Shown here: positions 45,801 through 57,800 of the stretch, piece by piece
Layout of the letters: each line of letters begins with the position of its first letter
Position numbering within the stretch: the stretch's first letter is position 1
Assembly (NCBI GenBank): GCA_037951165.1
Contig: JBBDHG010000028.1
Location: forward strand, 5,970,501 to 6,034,500
Direction: 5' to 3'
Length of the DNA stretch: 64,000 nt
Source of the DNA: Lophius americanus
Lineage: Eukaryota > Chordata > Actinopteri > Lophiiformes > Lophiidae
The notes under the pieces: generated by a model
Database searches by the model: none
What the model saw: the letters and a program-made list of their open reading frames with translations, nothing else
What the model was told of the DNA's origin: nothing
Made by a program: the position numbers and the translations under genes

Positions 45801-48800
45801 TTACTCTAACTGTTTTTCTCTCCTATGCCCCCTCTGTCCATAATCACAGCCGAATCTTCCTATGGCCATTTCAAAAAGCATGATGTGGCATCGCAGACGG
45901 TCTCAGCTCACAAAAGAAGAAAAGAATTATCGGGATCTCGCATTATCATAGGCTCAACTTCAAAGAATCATCCAGCCAAACAAAGGTCAGGTCCAGAGGT
46001 ATCCGTCACAGTCCAGGGTTCGTCTGGCGTTGAGTCACAGTGGACTTACTGCAGCCCCGGAGTTCGTCATCCCTCGCCTTTGACTCATGTAAGTGAATCA
46101 GAGGATTCAGATTGCTCCAGCCCCAGTCCAATCATATTTCTGGATGAGGTGGGCTACCAGAAAAGTATGCTGGCCAAGCTGGACATCCCCCAGATACCAG
46201 GGGGGCCCAGAGAGCGAGTTGAAGACTCAGACTCTGAGGTCAGTGAATTCTTTGATAGTTTTGACCAGTTTGATGAAATGGAGGATCTGAGTCTAGAGAG
46301 CAGCACTCTCACACTCCCTCTGGATATGGACTCCATGCCCAGTGTACAGAAACGGGCTGCTGAGTCTAGCACCACTGGTTTAGCTTCCAAATATGTTTCT
46401 AGGGGAGGCTCAACTAAGGGTATGAATCCTCAATGCTTTGACCAGCCCGCTCTTCCAGCCAATATTAAAAAACCAACTCCCCTGAAACCAGGCTCTCCTT
46501 ACTCGCTTCTTTCTGAGGTGCCTGAATCTCCTCGACTAGTGCAGACCCCTTCTGAGGAAAATGTTGGCCCACTGTTTAGTCCTGTGAACTCCTCAGCCTT
46601 CAGCCCTTTGGTGGACTCCAGTGGAACCCTGGAATGCTTCTGGAAGACTGATGATGACGGTCGGGACAGCTCAGAGCTACGAAAACCCCAGGATCTCTGC
46701 TCTCTCTATAAGACCTACTCAGACTTTGCCTATAGTCTGTCCAGAGATATTTTGGGATCTGTGTGCGGCCACCAATCGGCCATTGATATCAGTGACAACA
46801 AGAACATTAGCTGTGTCTGCAACAAGGAATTCAAGAACCCTTCAGGCTACCTGATGAAACTCGCAGAAATACAAGAGACTGTGACCGTGACCAAACTGGA
46901 GAAGAAATCGCTTTCCCTGAAAGATGGCATCCAGAGGTTTGCCTCAGATCTGGTGGAAATGAGCTTGGGCAGTGCCTTGCGAGACTTCCAAAAAGGAGTG
47001 ACCTCCTGTACAACCACCTTGTGTCAACTCGCTGCTAGGCTCACGTCCTCTGTGTTTCAGATGGCCTTCCATGACATTGGCATGCGCCATGCTTATGTGT
47101 TGAAAGAACAAGCAATCAATGGCTTAGCTGGATTCCTCGTTGGAGAGGCTGTGTCTGGGGCACTGAAAGAGTTCCTGACAGTCAAGAAACAGATTTTTCA
47201 CAATACTGTGACACGTTTTGCTGCGGACCTAGCTGAAGAGCTGGTTTTTGAAGGTATTATGGAAGTGTGTCAGTTCTCCCATCCATCAACCCCTTTCACT
47301 CCAAATGATGGGGCTTTCGGCTACAGGCATGGGGAAGAGGAAAAAGAGGAAGTGGTTTCCTCCTATGCTTCAGACTTGTCCGAGTCAGTCATCCAGGACG
47401 CCTTCATAGAGCTCTCTCAGGCTGATGTTGCTTTCACCAGCCAAGCAGCTATTAGCGTGTCTCTGGACAACGTTTGTTATGTCAATGCAGAAAATTCCGG
47501 CACGCACACCTGCAGCACTTTTGCCAACCAGCCAGTTGTGAGTGTCAGTTCAACAACAGCAGTCCTGGGGCCTTCAGGAGAGGATGCCGGATGCACGGTG
47601 GAGAAAGCCTTGTTCACGGTATCGGGCATGGCCAGCTGTATACCTGTTCCCCAGGCAGGACAGGCCCTCTCATACATCCAGGAATGTAAGAATAATAAGT
47701 CTTGCCTTTCAGATACCCCGAATGACAGTCCCAAAAGGTTTAACCAATCTTCCTCTGATGCCAACACATCAATACAACCACACATTTACAGTCAGGGAAC
47801 TCCCGTACCTGGAGGAGACCTCTCCACAGGAAAGTCCCCATTCCAAAACTTCTCTGGCAACATGGTTGATATGATAGTATCTGAGGCGTGTGAGCTAATA
47901 ACTGCTTCGAAGATGAAGAAGAGTTTGGGCGACTGTGCTGATTTCCTCACAAAGACAATGGGAAGCCGAGGCAGCTCTTCTTCTAAGCAGGAGATGGATA
48001 CTTATGGGGCTCCAGACTCCCCATCAAAGGTCTCTGCGTATGTAATGAAGGACGGCCCTGTCGAGCAAACAACAGACCATAGCATTCCTCATATTCCCTT
48101 TGGTGCAGGCTCTCAACGCCAGAGCAGAGCCATCTGCAACTTAGGCTCCAGGACCAGAGGTGCTGCTGAAACCCATACTGTGATGAAGGATACTCTTGTT
48201 GTGCCGGGGACTGAGATGGTTGGACAAACTAGGAAATATTTTCCTGTAGATGACTCAACTCCAAGCTCTGGCCAAAAATCTGATGGTACTCCTGGCACCC
48301 CTCCTTCTACACCTCAGCAGCCCAGTCAGATTTCCAAGGAAAAACAGATAAAGCAGTTCTCTAAGAAGCTGAAAAGCAAATTGGCCAAAGAATTTTCTCC
48401 TGCAACGCCTCCACCCACCCCACACTATCAGCTTGAGCCTGGCCCAGGTCCAAAAGATACTACCCCGGAGGCGGACAAGGCAGAGTTCATTTTAAAGTTG
48501 ATGAGGTCTCTCTCTGAAGAAGTGGATGGAAATGAAGATGAAGAGGAAGAATTGGAAGAGAAGGGGGATGATGGTGGCACCAACAGGTGTGTAGAGACAG
48601 GAGGTGGACGTCATGAACTCAATCAGATGTCCAATCGCAGAATGTCCAACAAGGAGGCCCTCCACTATGCTGAACGGTTGGCTTGTCATATTGTTTCCAT
48701 GGTCACTGAGATGGACAACCTTGGAGTGGAAGATGAGGAGGGAACAATGAGCAAGAGCAGTGTGAGAAGGAGGGACAGTGAGGCGCAGTTCTCAGAGCAG

Positions 48801-51800
48801 ACCCTGAGTACCTTGTGGGTATATGCTGGGGAGGTGGCGGGCGAGGTCATCAATGATGTGAAGAGGATGGTAAGTTCGGCACAGCAGTGCCCATCTCACA
48901 GCGTCTCAGTTTTCAGAAGAAGAAGCTGTGACCGATCCAGCTCTGAATGTTTGTATCAACATCACCCTCAATCCAGTACCGACCAGAACAGAGAGTGGAG
49001 GATAGGAAGGCTGGGAGAGCATAGGTCTAAGGACCTGATAGCTTCCATCCTTGAGTCTCCCACTTCCACATCAAGCACCATCCTTAGCTCCAGCTCTGGC
49101 TTGTCTTCAGAGTATCCCAGCTGTGAGAGTGTGACGGATGAATACGCTGGATACCTCATCAGGGTATTGAAAAAGGAAGGAGGCAGTCAGGATTTGATCC
49201 TGGACCAATATGCAAGCCGTATGGCCTACCGATCCATAAAACTAGGCCTGGCTCATGCCAGTCGCAAAATCAAGCAGAGTTCTTCTACTGCCTGCCTTCA
49301 ATCCTCCAAGTCACTTCCAGATGAATGGAAAACTACTAGTTGTGAGGCCTCATCGCCTAATAACAAAGGCGAGTCAGTTGTTGGTCCCTCAAGCGAGGAT
49401 GCAAAGTGTTGTTGTAAGTCCTCTGAAGAGCAGAGACCACCAGAGTACATGGATCTCTTAAACTTTGCAGAGTCTTTAGCATATAACATCACCTGTGATG
49501 TCACGCGCAAGCTGCCTCTCTCCTCTGTAAGGCTGCCCAAGTCTCTCACTGACTCCTGTCTTTATAAGAAATCCAAACTTGAAGATATGGCAGAAAATCT
49601 AATCAGAAACTCATTCTCCTGTCCTCTCCTGTCCAAGGAGGGTAAAAGCAATCATTACCACAGCACAGAAAGCCTGTATGATGGAGGCTACAAAAATAGG
49701 GTGATGCAAATCATTGAGCATTATGCCAGAAAGATAGTTGATGACACTCTGAAGATGAGCCTGGCTTCAGTGGGACATTCATCGTGGGAGCATCAGAGGA
49801 CCCAAATACACGATAGACACTCCCACACCCAGAGATTGTCTGAGGAGCCATCAATGGGCCAAACCCTGGGAGAGAGGACATGCCGTTTCTGCATCAGCAA
49901 ACACCACCAGTCTGTATCACAACGGAGAAAAAGAGGACCAGAGTGCGAGGCAAGAGCTGACCGGGTCCCTGGGCTGGAGATTCCTAAGATCCAAATCGAC
50001 CAGGACCACAGGGCAGCGTTTGCAGAGGAGATGGTATCAATGGCAATGGAGAACGCTAAACGTGAACTGAGTAACACCAGTCTCAATGCAGACAGTGGCA
50101 TCGGCCATGATGGAACCAGCTACGCCGAGAGCCTAACGGCTGAGATCATGAAGTCAGCTCTGTTCAACATTCGTCAGACTACTAATATCAGGTATGTACA
50201 AGAAGATATCATTAGTGGTATTCTTTCATCTGATTGTCATGTCCATACAGTATTTTACAAGACAGAATTATCAATTTTGAATTTTGAATTTAGAAAATAT
50301 GCTTTCTGATCGCTCTTCTTTTTTTTTTTTTTGTCTCCTTCCATCTCTCTCTGTTTAGTGTTCCAGGTAGGGAAGCCACTCAGTCCACTGTGTCTCAGCA
50401 GCTGAGTGTCGGGGACGACAGCCTTGGCAGCTGGTCTAACCTGAGCTTTGAGGATGAACACCCGGATGACACCAGCAGCTTCCTCCACCTCAGTGACAGG
50501 TAAACAACCACTCATACATGCTATACATGACATTCATATTATCCAGTTACACACTTTTTATTCCTATTAGAATAAATTAGCCTCTTTCTGCTATTCTGTA
50601 GACAGTGTTCTCACTTCCCGCATGAGTGACAACATGGAGACTGTGGAGAGAAGAAAACTGCTTTTTAAGAGAGAGAGGGAGAGGGAGAGAGTGAGAGTTA
50701 CATGTAGTAGGAATTATAATAATTTCTGCAAAAATGCTGTACACACAAAACGAGGAGGACGGAGCGTATGTAAATTCCAACAAGTCAGAACACATACAAC
50801 TTGCAGAAAAAATCTGGATCGGCCAAAATAGGTATCTACTGGTCAGACTTTATGTATATAAAATTTGAATTGTTGTACCACTAGTTAATACTTCTAATAC
50901 TACTAACTACATCCCGATTTTCATCGCTATGGAAACAAAGCTGAAACAACATTTGAGATTCTTTACAAAGATACTGAAAGACATAAAAAACATGTTTGCA
51001 TCAAGTTGTTTTACCATCCAGCCCTTAGTGATGGATCATAATATTTTCTTGAAGTGCTGTCTTCACCTCCATCAGTGTTTGTCCAAGAATAAAGTGCATG
51101 TGATGATGTCACTGAAGGAAAACATTACCTTTGAATGCCTTTTTAGATGCCTGCTATGATTATTGCTGAAATTAAAAAATTTTCACAATATGTCACTCAC
51201 TCAAACCACAGGGGGGGGAGAAAGCTGGAGCTGAGGTAATGCAGATTAGAGGACATATTTTTAGAAATCCCAAATACTTCTCCCTGCATACCACAGTATG
51301 TAGGTTTCCGCCAGGAGGATAAAGACGCACTAATTAGAGAGTAGAGTGTGTGTTTTCTGTTGTCAACTGGTTGCTCTGGTGGAACCCACAGGATTAGCAG
51401 TATTGTGTGAGGACAAGACTTTTAAGGCTTTTACAAAAACAAGTTGTCTTCTTTCGGCTAAACGGTAACCTTTTTTTTTTTTGTGGTTTGGCTTTGCTCT
51501 CACAAAACAACAACGCTTTAGGGAATAGAAAGTGCACAATTTTGAAACTACAGCTTAATATTTTGAACTTATATCCATTATATCACCCCATGTAGACCAG
51601 GGGTTGCCAGCCTGATGACTGTGTTGGTCTTCAGGAGGGATCAGAGTTAATACTTAAGAATTTTGGACAAACGATAAACATATATATGTATATTTAGATC
51701 AAAATGTTGTTTCAACCTATCAGATAATTTGTTACGTCCATAATTTTTCGAGCACAGAGATGATCAAACGATGACTATACTTGACTATCTAGATTCTAGA

Positions 51801-54800
51801 GGAAGAAAAAGCTCTAACAAGGTTTCCCTACGTGAACCTTCTTGAGGACCAGTATTAGTACTTGTCCAGAGGGCTGAGTCTCAGGCAGGAAGGAGGGAAT
51901 AGGTTCTGGAGGTCAGACATGCTTGGTGTTGGGGATCTGAGTTTTGGGAAATTCCCCTCTCCACCTCTATCATCCTCCTTCCCCTGTCCATTCCGGCCTG
52001 TCTGACTATAATATCATGTATGTATAATGAAGACAGATAAATAAATAAAAAAAGACAAATTGTTTGATTTAGTTCAGAACCGGGCAGAACATATAAATCT
52101 TAGTTTGAATTTTATATTTAACTTCATTCTTGGAAGGACCCCAGGGATCAGAAAGTATTCTTTTGCTGCCTGACATTGCCAGTCAGGCATAATGGCCCGC
52201 TGTCTCCTCAAAAAAAGACATTTCAAATATGCTGTAATTAATATAAATGTGTACCATAATTCTGTGAGTTTCCATGTTCTCTTCACGCGAGGGTGCATTT
52301 CCTTTTAAGTTCTACACTTCCACAGTCCGAACACTTGCTCCTTAGGTGAATGTGAGTATGAATTGCTATTGTGTCTGCCTTGTGATGAATGGTTGACCTG
52401 TCCGGGGTGTCTCCTGTATCTCGCTCTTTGTCAGGTGTTGCTCCTTCCTTAAATAACCTGTTCTTTTCTTTAAAGCAAATGGATTAACGGGATGAAGCTA
52501 CATGTTATATTTTGATCTGTTTTCTATTTGAATAGCTGTCCTATAACTAAGTGGGCCCTGTTGGTGTTAAAGTTTGCTTTCTCTCTCCAGCAGCAATGGA
52601 AACAGCAGTAGCTGGAGCAGTCTGGGTTTGGAGGGGGAGACGTGTGAGGAGCGCATGTCGTTCTCTCTCTCTGACAGGTTGGTCAGCAAAAGGTTGACAT
52701 GAAAGTATCCATAAGACCCAGGGGGTTCACCTAGAATGACATCTGGTTGAGTTAGCAAGCGTGTGAAAGAGCAAAAAACAATTGGAACCAGGCAGTGGTG
52801 TCACCAGATGAAAACGACTTAAAGCATTGTACCGTGATTCTTTCATTTCTGCTTCGTCTCATACTCTGAACCTCCCTTTGCATGACACACCAACGCTCCG
52901 AGTGCATGCAATGTGCCTTTTCTGTCTTAACAAATGCAATCTCGTGACTTATTGCTATTCATTACTGTATTCAAGTAAATATTTCAGGTATCTGTAACTT
53001 CACCTTTTATTTTCGTTAAACTTTTAACGTTTATTCCCCACTTCTTAACAGGAATATTTGAAACAGACTTGTTACTCATTTAGCCGATTTCTGTTTTCAA
53101 TCCTTCCGTGTTTTCCTGATGTCTCCACAAATATATTAGAAAACAAAACAGAACAGAACCAGTCAAAAGTTTGGACAAAGTTTAAACCTCACTGCAGTGC
53201 TGCTCTTTAATTTTATACAACCTTTCACTTCATACTAGCACATTCTACTTCTAAACTTAAAAAAAAAAACTAGGTTTAAAGTTATACTATTTATCAGCCG
53301 TTTGCCAGAACAAAATCTAACAAGATCAGTTCAAAACATCAAATATTTCAAGTGTTTTTCTTGGTATATAGCACAAGAGTCTGCTCCTACTGATGTCAGC
53401 AGTCTCCCAATGATCCCTGCCTTAATGGTGGGTGTCTAGAGACCCTTCAGCTGCTAACATGATGCAAAAAAGAAACCAACGCGTCTTGCAGCATTCCTGA
53501 GGAATCTTAGCCTATTCCTTGTGGGCAAAGTCCCGATTGACCTTGAGGTCTACTTTCCTGATTTTGATGGATTCCATCTTAACCTCTATACACTACTTAG
53601 ATTTCGGGCACCAGAAGAAGCAAAGCAGTTCTAGAGCATCAGTTATCCGCCGCCATGGTTCCCTGTAGGTAGGTGGGGTGTTCTTTTCAGCATCTGCTTC
53701 ATTCTTTGTCCTTCTTACATAAGGCTGATCTATAGACCCCAAAACATGTTGTTTGGTGTGTTCACTCCACAGAATAAAACTCTGAAAATGCCAGGTCTGA
53801 TTTAGTAGTTCGGATTTTGCGTCAGCAGTAGAAACCTCTGTAGCCCTGGCATATATTAACACCTTGACCGAAAACGTTTGGACTCTAAAGGAGTTTGAAC
53901 AATATCTGATGAGGGATGATACCCAGGAGACTGACTCATTGAGAGACTGTAAAGGCAGCTTTTAATCTTGAATGCAGAAAATGTCTGTATTTAGTTCTTT
54001 CAACTGTTCGTTTCTGATTTGCAAACTGCTGATTGATAGTTTATACTTACCATAAAACCTTATATAGGAGGTTGAATAATTACGTCAGTCTGCTCATCAA
54101 CAGACATTTGTTGGAAACCCCAGCATTGTCTTACGTTGATTACTCCACTCAACAACAGGAAATTAGACGTTTGAATGAAATGTGATATTAACGAAGCAAT
54201 TCTTTTTGGTTTGTTTTAAAGGAGCAATTATTGGTAATAATCCTTTGAATGAATGATAAATAATTGTTCGATGAATCTACTAATTACTAAAATGCAATCA
54301 TAAGAACTATATTTCACATGACTCCATGCCTAGAACCAAGTACAGAGACAGCTGGGTTAGTCCCCAGCTCTGGTTAGATTGGATTAAACTTCAGCTCATT
54401 AGAGATATAATTCACTAACCTGAATGTTGACTAAAAACGAATATGGACATGTAACACAGGACTACGACTACATCCAAAAACATTAACATTTCACATCACT
54501 CTTGCATGCTGATGTTGACGCTTGTTTAACATTAATAGGAACCAGCAGCTTCTTGGAATAGTTTCCAAATCTGCCACACATTCCTCACATTGAAAAAATA
54601 AAACAGTTTGGATCTGTCTTATTTCAAATACCTTATTGTCAGTGGACCATTGCTACTTCACAAAATGGAAAAAGCTGAAAATTGTCTGCATTTAAAACGG
54701 ACCTGAACGCAGATCTGCACCAGTTTGAAGCCTACTAATATCTTCTGATGAAAAGCAGCGAACTGGAAATCTCGGTTGCTGTTAGCTGATCTTCGGCGTT

Positions 54801-57800
54801 ACTCTCCAAGTACAACTCTTTAGGGTCAATGAGCAGTAGATATGCAACAGAAATACCACAACAATTTGTCAACGATCTCACTATAGTATTGAAATATCTT
54901 TTAATGAATATGTAGTAGGAGTTCCTTTTTACAATATTAGATTAAATGTGGGTTTTTTCCATTAACTTGAAAAATTTACTTAATTTGTCAGGTATTAAAT
55001 TATCTAGGTCAGAGAATTTTTTTTAGTTTCTGCATATTTGTATTAACGGATCATATATCATATTTGTATAAAATAAAATCGATAATATAGCAATAAAATA
55101 TTTATTTCATAGCACCTTGCCTTCATCACAAGCTAACATCACAGTGAAGACAAGCAGGCTTCTGCCATTAGGTGGCAGGTTTCTGACAGAATCTGGGTTT
55201 TGGGTTAATTCCATAGATCCCAAACTTTACAAGTACCTTTAATCTTTACACAGACCACAGATCCTGTTTGATAAATTTGTCACAATGTCTCCAAATTTAT
55301 ATGATTTTTGCAATTAGATTTTTTTTAACAGAAGATATGTGAGACTTATGATTAGACTAGTCATAAATTCTGACAGAACAGTGTGGAAATTTGAGTAATT
55401 AATTTTAATTACTTTGGGGCGGTCCCTGAATTGGTTTTCAGTTACCCCTGGGGCTATTTAAAAGAGGAACAGAACAAATAAAATATTGGAGTAGTTACTT
55501 CTGAAAATGGAAATAAAACTATATTGGTGTGTTAGTTCTAAATAATCAAGATCGCCTCACATAATAATGTTATTGCTGGTTGTTATCACCTGGGCATTAA
55601 GCACTATACACCCGCAATGAAGTTTCCCTCCAATAACTTCACAGTGTCACTGCAGCTACAGTCTTGTCAGACTACATAACAAGAACATATTCAAACAGAC
55701 AGTCACATTTATCTACTGGAATGAAGAATTTAAAAAAAGGTTCAACAGCTATAAGTGATATACTGATAGACAGACACTGAAACCATCAAGCATGTAGTAT
55801 GAGAGGATTCTTTATCATCCATAAAAGTATATATCGTATATCTGACATCATTCCTAAATAATAAACTCTCAAAGCAGTCACATTTTCTCATAAGACCACA
55901 AAGAAGGCAACAAAGCCATTTAGTCTAATTAGGATTCAACAGCGTTTTCTATCAGACGTCAGCCAAGCTGCTGGTAGTCTCAAATGTGCCATCAGGCATA
56001 GTGGCACCGCCAGACCACCGAATCTGGACCTCTGTCACACCACAACAGCAGCAACCATCAAAAGTAAGCAATAATCAACAGATATTTAAGATACTTAAAA
56101 ATGTGTTCCCTTCCTTTCTTTCTCTAAAAGTTGTTCAAAAACATGGTCGTTGGAGGACACTAGTGCGTTTCAGTTTCATTATAAGTTCCTTCTCCATTGG
56201 CATGTTTGCAAGTGCTGACAGGCTGTTCATACAGTTTTCTCATATATGTTTTAACTTGTTAATAAAATGAGCGCTCAGCAGGAGCAGAGGATGTGAAACA
56301 AGCGCATTCCTCACGTGTAAGACTGGAGCAGGACGAGCTTAAGAACACGCACAAGCCTACTTAGTTCACCCTGGCATGCCAAAGAACATGCCCTAAATGA
56401 CAACTTTGAAATCTGATTGGTTAAAAGATATGACAATCAACAAAATCAACTTGTTTGTGTATCCAGAGATATTTGCTCTGGTCTCAGCGTAGATGTTTCA
56501 CCCAGAGTCCACAGTGGAGAAATTTGATTGGAGAAAACAAAGCTCACTGAATTGACCAGTGATTAATAAACGGATGGGAACAAACTATTCTAATATATGT
56601 AGACTCAGTGTTTATTGAATTACAAGTAAGCTTCAACCAATAAATCTTCATGAGTTCAACATTTTGTCACTTGAAAGCTACTTGAGGTTCTTGGATAGCG
56701 AGGGGTGAGGTATAAATTGTAATCTGGAACATCTCCAATAGATGCCACTAAATTTTACATATTACACCTTTAATGGATGAGTGTTTTCTTTCTTTATTAA
56801 ATTTATTTCCCGAACAACATAGACCACAAAATAAAAATCAAGAAAAATACAATATAAACAGGCGCAAAAGGTAAAAAAGAGACAATAAACATTAATTCAT
56901 AAATACTACTCCCTTATTTAAAAATGTCTATTTTGATTTATATAAAAAGTTGAAAGTCACTTATTAAGATCTCGTTCCACTCTTATTTAATTTGAAAGTC
57001 TTTTAAACGTGTGGAGTGTTTATAAATTTGACCTTATGAATAAAAATATTTGGCTAAAATGAGCAAAACAAGGTCCTTTAGATTCAATATTGTGTCCTCC
57101 AAAATAACACCAAAGATAAAAGACTATAGTCTACGGTAGTGATCGTCTTTGCTTTTGTATTTAAACATTCAGTGAATTCATACCTCTAATTAATTAATTT
57201 ATAGCTGGTGCTTGCTTGTCTGTAGTTATCACTTCTTCTATTAGAAACATAATTTCATGATCCTGCTCGTAGAAATGTCTCTGACTTTCTCCTCTTGGAG
57301 GGAAATATTGTATCATAATGAAGCAACGCAGAGAGTCCATAGCAATGGGCTGTGTCATTAAGACAATCCTAGAAAGTACAGAAATGACTATATCCTGGTC
57401 CGCTAGCTTCAGCATGTTCGTTTCGTTAGTACCTCCTTGCGTGTAGCTATGTCATCCAAGCGGTTTCTCTCGTTTATCTTTTGACTGACTTTGTTTCGCT
57501 CTCAACAGTGACAACACTGAGGACAAGGAGACGGAGGTGAAAGAACAATCCAGTGGTAAGGACAGTTTTCTGTTTCTATCTACGATGGTAATAATGGCTT
57601 ATTACTACCACCAAATTCTTGTATTCAGTATATTTCTTAATATCCTTTTAATATATTTTTCTTGTAGACATTCGTTTCATTCAACCTGCTAATTTTGTTT
57701 ATATTATTTTTCTCTGTATTTTTGCTGCATAATTGGCTTATTTTGTACCATTTTTTTTTTCTGACTTCTGCTGTGGCACTGAAATTTCCCCTCTAGGGAT

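Noticed and set aside
50192..50309. Alternative AKAP11 C terminus by reading through the giant exon donor
   Set aside because: A consensus donor gtatgt at 50192 and an in-phase conserved exon at 50359 make splicing far more likely; the read-through residues look noncoding.
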